From NCBI GenBank assembly GCA_024231215.1, contig JAAEQR010000193.1:1-47190 (forward strand): a DNA stretch of 47,190 bases, in the 5' to 3' direction. The stretch is from PVC group bacterium. Lineage in GTDB: Bacteria > Omnitrophota > Gorgyraeia > B26-G9. The first letter of the stretch is position 1, and every line of letters starts with the position of its first letter. Positions 39,938 to 47,190 of this stretch are shown piece by piece. The position numbers and the translations under genes were made by a program. The notes under the pieces are model-generated. The model was given only the letters and a program-made list of their open reading frames with translations, was not told the DNA's origin and made no database searches.

Positions 39938-40636
39938 TTAAATTATCTCTGTCAATTTTAAAAACTTCCACTCTCCGGTTTTTAAATCGTTTAATTTAAT
40001 TCTGCCAAATTGGATGCGTTTTAATTCAATTACCGGATGATCAAATAAAGCAAACATTTTTCGTATCTGACGTTTTCGGCCTTCACGCAGAGTAAGCCTT
40101 ACTTTGCTGGTTTCTTTTTTACAGTATATGGGTTTTATTTTGCAGGGGTTGATTTTATAGTCTTCGATCACTAGCCCGCCTTTTTCGAGTTTTTTTATAA
40201 CTTTATCTTCAAGCTGTTTTTTTACAGTTACTTCGTAAACCCGGTCGACTTCAAATTTAGGATGGGTAAGTTCGTAGCTTAGATTTCCATCGTTGGTGAG
40301 TAGGAGAAGTCCGGAAGTATCTTTATCCAGCCGTCCGACAGGGTATATGCGTACCGGAAGTTTAGGTAAAAGATCCAGGACTGTTTGTTTTGCATGTTTG
40401 TCTTTTGTCGTTGTTGTATATCCGATTGGCTTGTTCAACAGAATATATATCTTTTTTTCTGTTTTTAAACTTTTGCCATTGACTGTTATTTTATCCTGAT
40501 CTATGTCGGCAAGAGTTCCCGGGGCTTCTATAATTACTCCGTTTATCTGGACTTTCCGGCGGATGATTAATTCATCTGCTTTACGTCTTGAACATAATCC
40601 GCTGTGAGCTATGAGTTTATTTAGTCTTTGTTTCAT
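39938..40636 (-). CDS. rluB: 23S rRNA pseudouridine synthase, RluB/RsuA family
   Basis: 232 residues. An N-terminal S4 RNA-binding domain ('RLNKLIAHSGLCSRRKADELI') precedes the catalytic domain with 'GRLDKDTSGLLLLTNDG', whose Asp is the nucleophile, and 'LREGRKRQIRKMF'. It modifies large-subunit (or 16S) rRNA; RluB versus RsuA/RluE cannot be settled by eye. It is convergent with the JAMM gene, 17 bases apart. Confidence 0.9.
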   Translation of the reverse strand: MKQRLNKLIAHSGLCSRRKADELIIRRKVQINGVIIEAPGTLADIDQDKITVNGKSLKTEKKIYILLNKPIGYTTTTKDKHAKQTVLDLLPKLPVRIYPVGRLDKDTSGLLLLTNDGNLSYELTHPKFEVDRVYEVTVKKQLEDKVIKKLEKGGLVIEDYKINPCKIKPIYCKKETSKVRLTLREGRKRQIRKMFALFDHPVIELKRIQFGRIKLNDLKTGEWKFLKLTEII

Positions 40637-40664
40637 TCTTTAAAAATACCATGAAATAATGCAG

Positions 40665-40693
40665 TTGACAAGCTACTTGTACTTAGTTTAAAC
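40665..40693 (+). promoter_or_regulatory. Candidate promoter of the CBS/alkD pair
   Basis: TTGACA (40665-40670) with a weak AT-rich -10 (TTAAAC at 40688-40693), followed by AGAAGGAGG just before ATG 40725. Confidence 0.4.
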
Positions 40694-40724
40694 TGAAGTA
40701 ACTATTTAGAAAGAAGGAGGAAAT

Positions 40725-41180
40725 ATGATAGCAGAGAATATTATGACCAGCCAAGTTAGTAGTGTTTTCCCGACATTAGAGATAAGAGAATTGGCAATTT
40801 TTTTAGTTGAGAAGAACATTAGCGGAGCTCCGGTAGTTGATGATCAGGGGGATTTTCTGGGGATAGTAACAGAGGAAGACTTGATTTTTCAGGACAAAAA
40901 AGTTCATTTACCTACATTTTTGAATCTTTTTTCTGTGATTATACCGTTGGGAGTAGAACAAACGGAAGAAGAATTGATAAAGATTGCTGGGCAGCAAGTC
41001 AAAGATATTATGCAGAAAGAGCCGCGCACGATATCTAAAAATACCACGATTGAAGATATTGCTACCTTGATGTCGGAAGATAAACATTATTATTTGCCGG
41101 TATTAGAAGATAGTAAAGTGGTTGGGATAGTAACAAAACGAGATTTAATAAAAGCTGTAGCTAAAGGCAAGATATGGTGA
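40725..41180 (+). CDS. Two-CBS-domain protein
   Basis: 151 residues with two CBS domains: 'IAENIMTSQVSSVFPTLEI...VDDQGDFLGIVTEEDLIF' and 'VKDIMQKEPRTISKNTTIEDIA...LEDSKVVGIVTKRDLIKA'. This is a different lineage from the pair at 33289 and 35000. A strong AGAAGGAGG lies upstream. It overlaps the next gene by 7 bases, so both are translated together. It probably senses adenine nucleotides; the partner is unknown. Confidence 0.88.
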   Translation: MIAENIMTSQVSSVFPTLEIRELAIFLVEKNISGAPVVDDQGDFLGIVTEEDLIFQDKKVHLPTFLNLFSVIIPLGVEQTEEELIKIAGQQVKDIMQKEPRTISKNTTIEDIATLMSEDKHYYLPVLEDSKVVGIVTKRDLIKAVAKGKIW

Positions 41181-41878
41181 GGGGTGGGATTAAATCCAAA
41201 CTAAAAAAACTTGCTTGTAAAAAAACCGCAGAGCAGTTACAGCGGTTTTTTAAAACTGGTCCCGGGGAATACGGGGAAGGTGATATTTTTTACGGGATCA
41301 AGGTGCCGGTTTTAAGAGACCTGAGCAAACAGTATAAAGACATCGAAATTAAAGAAGTAAAATCTTTGCTGAAATCACCGTATCATGAAGAAAGATTGCT
41401 TGCGCTTTTTATTTTGACGCTGAAATTTGATAAAGGTGATCTAAAAGTAAAAGAAGGTATTTATAAATCATATCTTGCGCACACAAAATATATTAATAAC
41501 TGGGATTTGGTTGATCTCTCTGCATATAAAATTGTCGGAGTGTATTTATCTGATAAAAGCCGAAAGCCGCTTTATGCATTAGCTAAATCAAAAAGCTTAT
41601 GGGAAAGGCGAATCGCAGTTATTTCCACGTTTTATTTTATAAAGAATAATGATTTTACAGATATTCTGAAGATATCGCGATTGCTTATTTCCGATAAAGA
41701 AGACTTGATGCATAAAGCTGTAGGGTGGATGCTCCGGGAAGTAGGCAAACGTGATTTAAAAACAGAAGAAGAATTTCTGAAAAAATACTATAAAAGAATG
41801 CCTCGTACGATGTTACGCTATGCTATAGAGAAATTCCCAGAGCTAAAACGCCAAAAATATCTAAAAGGCAAGATATAG
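41174..41878 (+). CDS. DNA alkylation repair glycosylase, AlkD-like (HEAT repeat)
   Basis: 234 residues. 'YGIKVPVLRDLSKQYKDI', 'SPYHEERLLALFILTLKF', 'INNWDLVDLSAYKIVG', 'LWERRIAVISTFYFIKN' and 'WMLREVGKRD' are the conserved helices of AlkD-type enzymes, with the Trp-Asp and Arg residues that contact damaged DNA. It removes N3/N7-alkylpurines. It overlaps the CBS gene by 7 bases, an unusual pairing. Confidence 0.9.
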   Translation: MVRGGIKSKLKKLACKKTAEQLQRFFKTGPGEYGEGDIFYGIKVPVLRDLSKQYKDIEIKEVKSLLKSPYHEERLLALFILTLKFDKGDLKVKEGIYKSYLAHTKYINNWDLVDLSAYKIVGVYLSDKSRKPLYALAKSKSLWERRIAVISTFYFIKNNDFTDILKISRLLISDKEDLMHKAVGWMLREVGKRDLKTEEEFLKKYYKRMPRTMLRYAIEKFPELKRQKYLKGKI

Positions 41879-41887
41879 TATTTTTTC

Positions 41888-41916
41888 TTGTTGCCTCCCG
41901 CAGATTGTGATACAAT
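41888..41916 (+). promoter_or_regulatory. Candidate promoter of the aldolase pair
   Basis: TTGTTG (41888-41893), a 17-nt spacer and TACAAT (41911-41916), about 48 bases upstream of the ATG. Confidence 0.5.
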
Positions 41917-41964
41917 ACCAAAAAAAGTAATGGCAGAGAGATTTTAATAACGAAAGGAATTGAC

Positions 41965-42915
41965 ATGTTCAGAGAGAAAATTAAGGTTTTAGACTGTACA
42001 GTTAGGGATGGTGGACTTATTAATAACCATGATTTTGACGACCGTTTTGTAAGGGAAGTATACAAGGCTTTATCCTTGGCAGGGGTTGATTATATGGAAA
42101 TTGGTTATAAAAATTCTCGTAAGATGTTTTCTGATAAAGAGTTTGGTAAATGGAAATTCTGTAGTGATGAAGATGTAAATAAAATTATTGACGGAATCAA
42201 ATCAAATACAAAGATATCGGTTATGGCTGATGTTGGACGTGTGGACATGGATGCGGTAAAACCAGCAAGTGAAAGCCCTGTGGATATGATTCGTGTGGCT
42301 TCATATGCAAAAGATATTGATAAAGCGATTTATATGGTTAATGAGTTTGCTGATAAAGGCTATGAGACTGCAGTGAATATAATGGCGATATCCAGAACCT
42401 TGGATAATGAACTTACCGAAGCTTTGCAGCAGTTAGACGAGGAATGTAAGTCACAGGTTGTTTATATTGTGGATAGCTTTGGAGCGTTATATCAGGAAAC
42501 AACAGAGATTTTAGTTAAGAAATCAAGAGAGATTTTAAAAACAAAAGAAGTGGGAATCCATGCGCATAATAATCAACAGCTTGCATTTAGCAATACGATT
42601 GAAGCGATTATTCATGATGCAAATTACTTAGACGGAACTATATACGGGATCGGTCGTGCAGCTGGTAATTGTCCGTTGGAATTGTTGATTGGTTTTCTGA
42701 AGAATCCAAAATTCGATATTCGTCCGATTTTAGATGTAATTTCCAAAGAGTTTATTCCTTTAAGAGAAAAGATCGAATGGGGATATATTATTCCTTATGC
42801 AATTACCGGTATCTTGGATGAGCATCCGCGTACGGCAATGGCTTTACGAAAAACAGACAAAAAAGAAGATTACCGGGAATTTTACGAAAAATTAACCGCT
42901 CCAGGATTAGAATAG
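41965..42915 (+). CDS. HMG-CoA-lyase-like/DRE-TIM metallolyase
   Basis: 316 residues. The metal-binding start 'LDCTVRDGG' and 'VGIHAHNNQQLAF' provide the Asp and the HxH ligands of the DRE-TIM superfamily, with 'DYMEIGYK' and 'YIVDSFGALY' as barrel strands. It resembles the aldolase-domain proteins near 4-hydroxy-2-oxovalerate aldolase but lacks its C-terminal communication domain. The substrate is unknown. It lies 11 bases upstream of the KDPG aldolase gene. Confidence 0.8.
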   Translation: MFREKIKVLDCTVRDGGLINNHDFDDRFVREVYKALSLAGVDYMEIGYKNSRKMFSDKEFGKWKFCSDEDVNKIIDGIKSNTKISVMADVGRVDMDAVKPASESPVDMIRVASYAKDIDKAIYMVNEFADKGYETAVNIMAISRTLDNELTEALQQLDEECKSQVVYIVDSFGALYQETTEILVKKSREILKTKEVGIHAHNNQQLAFSNTIEAIIHDANYLDGTIYGIGRAAGNCPLELLIGFLKNPKFDIRPILDVISKEFIPLREKIEWGYIIPYAITGILDEHPRTAMALRKTDKKEDYREFYEKLTAPGLE

Positions 42916-42926
42916 TCCAAAAGTAG

Positions 42927-43559
42927 ATGGATATTATCCAATTCAAAAAACTTCCTATAATGGGTATCTTAAGAGGTATTACACCTAAAGAAATTGAACC
43001 TCTTCTTGATACGATTATTGCTTCCGGATTGCAAACTATTGAAATAACTATGAACACCCAGGGAGCAGGCGATTTGATTAAAACTGCGATTAAGATTGCA
43101 GCGGGTCGTTTAGTTATCGGTGCCGGGACTGTGCTTAGCGTTGATGAATTAAATATGGCATTAGATTCCGGAGCTTCGTTTATTGTTCTGCCGACGTTGG
43201 TGAAAGATGTGGTTGAACTCTGCCGGAAAAAGAATATTCCTGTGTTTCCTGGGGCATTAACGCCACAGGAGGTATTAAATGCTCAGAATGCAGGTGCTAC
43301 AATGGTAAAAGTTTTTCCATCCGGTCTTTTCGGGCCTAAATATTTTAAGGAATTAAAAGGGCCGTTTAATGATGTTCAGCTTATGGCTGTGGGTGGGGTA
43401 CGTCCGGAAAATGTAGCAGAATATTTTGCCTGTGGGGCTGAAGCAGTTGCGGTTGGGGCAAGTGTCTTTGATCGACAGCAAATAGAAGAGAGAAGTTTTG
43501 AAAGCATAAAAACTAAGCTGAGATCTTTGGTCGAAGCAGTTAAATTGGCCGTTTGTTGA
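42927..43559 (+). CDS. eda: KDPG/KHG aldolase
   Basis: 210 residues. 'PIMGILRGITPKEIEPLL', 'TIEITMNTQGA', 'VIGAGTVLSVDELN', 'VFPGALTPQEVLNAQNAGATMVKVFPS' and 'MAVGGVRPEN' are diagnostic; the Schiff-base Lys is in 'MVKVFPS'. It cleaves 2-keto-3-deoxy-6-phosphogluconate to pyruvate and glyceraldehyde-3-phosphate. No Edd or kinase gene is in the window, so its Entner-Doudoroff role is not proven here. Confidence 0.93.
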   Translation: MDIIQFKKLPIMGILRGITPKEIEPLLDTIIASGLQTIEITMNTQGAGDLIKTAIKIAAGRLVIGAGTVLSVDELNMALDSGASFIVLPTLVKDVVELCRKKNIPVFPGALTPQEVLNAQNAGATMVKVFPSGLFGPKYFKELKGPFNDVQLMAVGGVRPENVAEYFACGAEAVAVGASVFDRQQIEERSFESIKTKLRSLVEAVKLAVC

Positions 43560-43584
43560 CACTTATAGTCGAATAAGTTAGAAT
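43556..43584 (+). promoter_or_regulatory. Strong promoter overlapping the end of eda
   Basis: TTGACA (43556-43561), a 17-nt spacer and TAGAAT (43579-43584). It points at the small ORF at 43601. Confidence 0.8.
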
Positions 43585-43600
43585 AAACAGGAGATAGCTT

Positions 43601-43768
43601 ATGAAGATTTTGAAGGCTTTTATTATTTCTGTGACATTTCTTGCCGGATTTTCTCTTCTTTATTTTGGGGTGGTTAAAAAGATTAGAAATAAAAAGATCT
43701 TTTCTGTTTTTCTTGAAGTATTCTATTTTTTGTGTTTTTGGACTTATATTTATATTTATCATATATAA
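43601..43768 (+). CDS. Small membrane protein, 55 residues
   Basis: ATG 43601 follows CAGGAGA, 6-12 bases upstream, and a strong promoter. The protein is two hydrophobic helices around a basic loop: 'AFIISVTFLAGFSLLYFGVV', then KKIRNKK, then 'FSVFLEVFYFLCFWTYIYIY'. A two-helix hairpin with a positive-inside loop fits a small integral membrane protein. No family is recognised. Confidence 0.5.
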   Translation: MKILKAFIISVTFLAGFSLLYFGVVKKIRNKKIFSVFLEVFYFLCFWTYIYIYHI

Positions 43769-43937
43769 TAAACCCAGATTTTGTGTGGGGTACAGATGAA
43801 GATTTTTGAGATTAAACAATTATAAAAAACACAGGCATACCCTCTGGGTACGTCGAGGCTTTTTGAAATTTGTTTAAGCCAAAAAGATTAGTGCTATTCA
43901 CTGTGGATCAATGTAAATTCTGGGTTTAAGGGGTTAA

Positions 43938-45335
43938 ATGACGGTAAAACTGAAATTTTGTGGGGGTACGCAGGAAGTAAGCGGATCCAATCATTTGATT
44001 ACAACTGAAAAGTCGAAAGTTCTTCTTGATGCAGGGCTTTTTCATGGCCGTCGTAAAGAATTTTATAATATTAATTCCTCTTTTTCTTATAATCCATTTG
44101 ATATCGATGCCATGGTTCTTTCTCATGTGCATATCGATCATTCCGGCAATATCCCTACGTTAGTAAAAAGAGGTTTTCGGTCTAAAATATATGCGACTTC
44201 TGCTACAAAGACCTTAAGCCGGTTAATGCTTTTAGATAGTGGGAAGATACAGGAAGAAGATGCAAAGTTTCTGAATAAACAGCATAGCCGCAAGAATATT
44301 CCGGCTGTAAAACCGCTTTATACTAAAAAAGATGCGGAATTCTGTATGCGTTTTTTCCGCAGTGTATTTTATCGCCGCAGAATTAAAATAGCCAAAAATA
44401 TTAATCTTACTTTTTTTGATGCCGGACATATTCTAGGATCTGCTTTATCCCGGTTGGAGATAAAAGACGGATCGCGTGTGATAAAGATAGGTTATATAGT
44501 AGATTTAGGCAGAGCTAATCTCCCGTTATTAAATCCTCCGGAATGTGTGAGTGGCCTCGATTATATGATTATTGAAAGTACTTATGGAAATAGACTGCAT
44601 AGACCGATAACCGAGGCTAAATCACAGATGACAGAGGCGATCACCAAGACTATTAACCGCGGTGGTAAAGTAATTATCCCTTCTTTTGCCATGGAAAGGA
44701 CTCAGGAGGTTCTTTGTTTTATCTCTGAGCTGATGAAAGAGGGAAAAGTAAGAAAAGACCTTCCGATATATTTGGATAGTCCTTTAGCGATTGATGTTAC
44801 GGATGTTTTTAAACGGCACCAAATTTTTTTAAACCCGGAAACAAGACATTCTTTCTTAGAAGGGGCAGGACCATTTGCTTTAAAAAATATAAAATATATC
44901 CGAAAAATAAAAGAATCCAAACAACTGAATAAGGATTCTCAGCCGATGATTATTATTGCGGGATCGGGTATGTGTGAATCAGGGCGTATTCTGCATCATT
45001 TAAGAAATAATATTGAAGATTCCAAGAATATGATTCTTGTTGTGGGATATATGGCTAAAAATACCTTAGGCCGAAAATTGGTTGAAGGATATAAAAAAGT
45101 TAGAATATATGGGGAAGAGTACAATTTGAATGCTGAGGTTGCTGTGAACAATGCTTTTTCCGGACATGCAGATAAAGATGCTTTGATTGATTATGTTATG
45201 AAATCAGACGGTGATCTTAAAAAAGTATTTGTTGTGCACGGGGATGAGGATCAGAGTTTTGAATTAGTGAAGCGTTTAAAAGAACGCGGTATGGATGCCT
45301 GGTCGCCATCAAAAGACGAAGAAGTCGAATTGTAA
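43938..45335 (+). CDS. MBL-fold/beta-CASP RNA exonuclease-like protein
   Basis: 465 residues. Metallo-beta-lactamase motif 2 is 'SHVHIDHSG', with further His/Asp ligands in 'DAGHILGSALS' and 'VDLGRANLPLL'. The beta-CASP part has 'IPSFAMERTQEVL', 'DSPLAIDVTDVF', 'GSGMCESGRILHHL' and 'AFSGHADKDALIDY'. The layout matches the YsiA/CPSF73-like RNA-processing branch of COG1236. It is probably an RNA nuclease. There is no signal peptide. Confidence 0.9.
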   Translation: MTVKLKFCGGTQEVSGSNHLITTEKSKVLLDAGLFHGRRKEFYNINSSFSYNPFDIDAMVLSHVHIDHSGNIPTLVKRGFRSKIYATSATKTLSRLMLLDSGKIQEEDAKFLNKQHSRKNIPAVKPLYTKKDAEFCMRFFRSVFYRRRIKIAKNINLTFFDAGHILGSALSRLEIKDGSRVIKIGYIVDLGRANLPLLNPPECVSGLDYMIIESTYGNRLHRPITEAKSQMTEAITKTINRGGKVIIPSFAMERTQEVLCFISELMKEGKVRKDLPIYLDSPLAIDVTDVFKRHQIFLNPETRHSFLEGAGPFALKNIKYIRKIKESKQLNKDSQPMIIIAGSGMCESGRILHHLRNNIEDSKNMILVVGYMAKNTLGRKLVEGYKKVRIYGEEYNLNAEVAVNNAFSGHADKDALIDYVMKSDGDLKKVFVVHGDEDQSFELVKRLKERGMDAWSPSKDEEVEL

Positions 45336-45341
45336 ATTTTG

Positions 45342-45410
45342 GTAGGGGCCGGGCACCCATCGACAAGCTCAGGATGGTGAGCAAAGTCGAACCATTGTCT
45401 CGGCCCGAGA
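45342..45410. repeat. Composite GTAGGGGC-type palindrome
   Basis: GTAGGGGCCGGGCAC... to ...CTCGGCCCGAG. The outer arms GGGCCG/CGGCCC enclose inner hairpins (CACCCATC...GGATGGTG and GCTCAGGATGGTGAGC). The head GTAGGGGC matches the family at 456, 18842 and 23465 but the element is longer. It lies upstream of the thioredoxin lipoprotein. Confidence 0.65.
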
Positions 45411-45427
45411 TAAAAAAGGGGTATGTC

Positions 45428-45835
45428 ATGAAAAAGATCTTATGGGTAATGTTGGTGTTTTTTATGGTGGGTTGCGGAGTAGCACAAACTTCGGGGGAAA
45501 GCGGAACTATTGCCTGGTATCATGATATGGAACAGGCAAAAGCAGATGCTTCAGCTGAGAATAAAACTATGTTGGTTGATTTTTATACAGAGTGGTGTGG
45601 CTGGTGCAAGAAATTAGATAAAGATACCTATAGTAATAAGGAAGTAGCAGAATTTGCTAAAAATTTTATTTGTGTAAAAATAGATGCAGACAAATATCCT
45701 CAATTGACCAAAGATTATAAGGTGAGGGGCTTTCCGAGCACAGTATTTTTAAATTCAGACGGAACTCTTATTGAAGTTGTGCCTGGGTATATGCCTCCGG
45801 ATAAATTTCTGAAATTGATGGAAAGAATGTTATAG
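45428..45835 (+). CDS. Thioredoxin-fold lipoprotein (DsbD C-terminal-like)
   Basis: 135 residues from ATG 45428; an in-frame extension runs through the palindrome and was excluded. A lipoprotein signal 'VMLVFFMVGCGVAQ' puts the mature protein at the envelope. The active site is 'TEWCGWCKKLD' (CxxC) with the cis-Pro in 'GFPSTVF'. The fold resembles the gamma domain of DsbD or thioredoxin-like redox proteins. It probably reduces periplasmic disulfides or assists cytochrome maturation. Confidence 0.88.
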   Translation: MKKILWVMLVFFMVGCGVAQTSGESGTIAWYHDMEQAKADASAENKTMLVDFYTEWCGWCKKLDKDTYSNKEVAEFAKNFICVKIDADKYPQLTKDYKVRGFPSTVFLNSDGTLIEVVPGYMPPDKFLKLMERML

Positions 45836-45852
45836 ATTTGTGGTATGAGCAT

Positions 45853-46269
45853 ATGAAAAAAATATGTGTTTATATTGTAGCTTTCCTTATAATAGGGATA
45901 TGTTTTAAAATAATATCTCCGATTCAACCAATTATTGCTAAAAATAAAATTATATTTGTTGAGATAGTAACGACTCCTCAGCAGCGTGCTAAAGGATTAA
46001 AAGGCAGAGCAAGGCTGGGAGAAGATAGAGGTATGTTGTTTATCTTTGAAAAAGAGAAACATGTATCTTTTTGGATGAAAGATACTATTATTCCGTTAAG
46101 CATTGCTTTCTTGAATGAGGATAAGGTTATTGTCGATATCCAACAGATGGAGCCGTTGCAGACAGATATCCGGTACAAGGCTGCAAAAAAGTCTAAATAT
46201 GCTTTAGAGATGAATGTTGGCTGGTTTGATGAAAACAATATTCAAATTGGAGATAAGATTGTATTTTAA
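45853..46269 (+). CDS. DUF192 envelope protein
   Basis: 138 residues from ATG 45853 (a TTG at 45838 is also in frame). An N-terminal transmembrane or signal helix ('ICVYIVAFLIIGICFKII') is followed by the DUF192 core: 'TTPQQRAKGLKGRARLGEDRG', 'MLFIFEKEKHVSFWMKDT', 'IPLSIAFLNED' and 'ALEMNVGWF'. The function of DUF192 is unknown. It follows the thioredoxin gene by 17 bases, so the pair may act together in the envelope. Confidence 0.87.
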   Translation: MKKICVYIVAFLIIGICFKIISPIQPIIAKNKIIFVEIVTTPQQRAKGLKGRARLGEDRGMLFIFEKEKHVSFWMKDTIIPLSIAFLNEDKVIVDIQQMEPLQTDIRYKAAKKSKYALEMNVGWFDENNIQIGDKIVF

Positions 46270-46296
46270 CCCGTTTTATGTCTTTTTAAAAATAGT

Positions 46297-46325
46297 TTGA
46301 CGACTAAAGAAAAATTTGTTAAAAT
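46297..46325 (+). promoter_or_regulatory. Promoter of the receiver gene
   Basis: TTGACG (46297-46302), a 17-nt spacer and TAAAAT (46320-46325), about 36 bases upstream of ATG 46361. Confidence 0.55.
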
Positions 46326-46360
46326 TATACTTCGCTATAAGATAAAAGAAGAAGAATATC

Positions 46361-46729
46361 ATGAGTGAAAAAAAATTGATTCTGATTGTTGATGATGATG
46401 TAGTTACCGCAAGTTTAGCGAAGGCATTCTTAGAGGAAAAAGGCTACAGGGTTACACATGTTCAGGATGGAGAAGTTGCGTTAGTGCTTTTAGAAGATGT
46501 TGTTCCTGATCTTATTATCATGGATATTGTGATGCCTAAGATAGATGGTTTTACTACGGCAAAGAGAATCAAGTATAACGATAAAGTAAAGCATGTTCCG
46601 ATTATTATTCTTTCCGCAAAAGAGGGGATGAAAGAGCTTTTCGCAATGGAAGGACTTCAGGATTATTTGGTTAAACCGGTAGATAAAGAGCAGCTTTTAA
46701 CACTTGTGCATAAACATTTGGGGAAGTAG
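46361..46729 (+). CDS. Stand-alone CheY-like response regulator receiver
   Basis: 122 residues, a single receiver domain. The acidic pocket is 'LIVDDDVV', the phosphorylated Asp is in 'IIMDIVMPKIDG', and the conserved switch residues are 'IILSAKEG' and 'YLVKPVDKEQ' (Lys). No output domain is present. The kinase partner is not in the window. It lies between DUF192 and tRNA-Thr. Confidence 0.92.
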   Translation: MSEKKLILIVDDDVVTASLAKAFLEEKGYRVTHVQDGEVALVLLEDVVPDLIIMDIVMPKIDGFTTAKRIKYNDKVKHVPIIILSAKEGMKELFAMEGLQDYLVKPVDKEQLLTLVHKHLGK

Positions 46730-46745
46730 TTTAGTGTATTCCTGC

Positions 46746-46766
46746 GGCAAGCAGGACTTGCCTTTG
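46746..46766 (+). terminator. Weak terminator-like hairpin
   Basis: GGCAAG-cagga-CTTGCC followed by TTTG lies after the receiver gene. The stem is short and the T-run is poor. Confidence 0.35.
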
Positions 46767-46820
46767 AGAAAGTAAATCCCCGCCTGGGTTTCCAATAATA
46801 GTAAAAAATAAAAAAAGTTC

Positions 46821-46848
46821 TTGACAAAGAATTTTTTTATGGTATATT
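46821..46848 (+). promoter_or_regulatory. Promoter of the tRNA-Thr/tuf unit
   Basis: TTGACA (46821-46826), a 16-nt spacer and TATATT (46843-46848), about 70 bases upstream of the tRNA. Confidence 0.7.
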
Positions 46849-46920
46849 TTAAACTTTACATACCACAAATGTTAGAAAAATATCGTAAGCATAAAAATAC
46901 ATGGAAAAGCGCCTAAAAAG

Positions 46921-46993
46921 CGCTGCTGTAGCTCAGTTGGTAGAGCACATCCTTGGTAAGGATGAGGTCATGGGTTCGAATCCCGTCAGCAGC
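46921..46993 (+). tRNA. tRNA-Thr (anticodon GGT)
   Basis: 73 nt. The acceptor stem is GCTGCTG/CAGCAGC, the anticodon stem-loop is CATCC-TTGGTAA-GGATG (anticodon GGT), and the T-loop region 'GGGTTCGAATCCC' is standard. CCA is not encoded. It lies 22 bases upstream of tuf, a common tRNA-tuf arrangement. Confidence 0.95.
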
Positions 46994-47015
46994 TTAAATT
47001 AAGAAGGAGGTGCAA

Positions 47016-47190
47016 GATGGCTAAAGAAAAATTTGATAGAAGTAAGCCGCACGTAAACATAGGAACAATTGGTCATGTGGATCATGGTAAGACGACCTTG
47101 ACTGCAGCGATAACGCATATATTGTCAAAGAAGGGTTTAGCGAAGGCAAAGAAGTATGATGAAATTGACAATGCTCCGGAAGAGAAGGAA
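47016..47190 (+). CDS. tuf: Elongation factor Tu, N-terminal part (runs off the window)
   Basis: 58 residues are visible. AGAAGGAGG is just upstream of the ATG. The G1 motif '[10 protein letters not shown]' at residue 19 and the start '[19 protein letters not shown]' are invariant for bacterial EF-Tu. The gene continues beyond the right edge. Confidence 0.97.

Overview
The window looks like a chromosomal contig from an uncultivated, low-GC, diderm bacterium, most likely Candidatus Omnitrophota (OP3). That placement is inference. It rests on an 870-residue protein with the N-terminal 'CAQNMLAPKL' style I associate with that phylum, a TonB/BtuB outer-membrane system, a PEP-CTERM-like sorting tail, and the mix of gene families.

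Region 1 (1-9086) is a chromosomal integron, the main find. A tyrosine recombinase with the IntI-specific insertion is read rightward (7776-9086). To its left, all genes lie on the minus strand with their 5' ends toward the integrase. They are separated by six attC-like sites (132-235, 782-881, 3366-3444, 4485-4564, 5337-5393, 6483-6560). In the sites I checked by hand, L'' carries one extra base relative to L', the extrahelical base of genuine attC hairpins. For several cassettes the first 8-9 bases are the exact complement of the R'' of their own attC. Cassette cargo, from attI outward: a secreted beta-propeller protein with a PEP-CTERM-like tail; RsgA; a Nudix hydrolase; Rnk plus a DsrE-like protein; two membrane sensor-like proteins without an output domain; a REP-associated (RAYT) transposase; and a partial CGGC-like protein running off the window. 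A radical SAM gene of the spore photoproduct lyase (SPL) family overlaps the integrase stop codon.

Region 2 (9916-16480, minus strand) is an energy-metabolism operon. It encodes a Tat-exported [NiFe] hydrogenase small subunit, the large subunit, its maturation protease, a chemoreceptor with a periplasmic haem motif, a tetrahaem cytochrome and an alpha/beta hydrolase. A GGQ rescue-factor-like gene lies upstream. The small subunit has Asp where the first proximal-cluster Cys is expected.

Region 3 (16575-29479) holds a panB remnant, a PAS protein and thyX. It is followed by a cobalamin-salvage regulon with two B12 riboswitches: cobS, cobC, cobU, cobT, an asparagine-synthase-like enzyme, a DUF71/COG2102 ligase, btuF, btuC, btuD, the adenosyltransferase, then btuB and tonB. 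No de novo corrin-ring genes are present, so the cluster fits uptake and remodelling of scavenged corrinoids.

Region 4 (29483-47190) is a mixed chromosomal segment: DJ-1, PilZ, PabB-PabC fusion, a duplicated CBS/antiporter pair, a guanine-deaminase-like enzyme, the large JAMM-motif protein, RluB, AlkD, a DRE-TIM aldolase, KDPG aldolase, a beta-CASP nuclease, a thioredoxin lipoprotein, DUF192, a receiver protein, tRNA-Thr and the start of tuf. Short palindromic repeats of at least three families occur throughout. One family also occurs inside the transposase gene, one hairpin sits inside an attC, and one hairpin fills the variable region of a B12 riboswitch.
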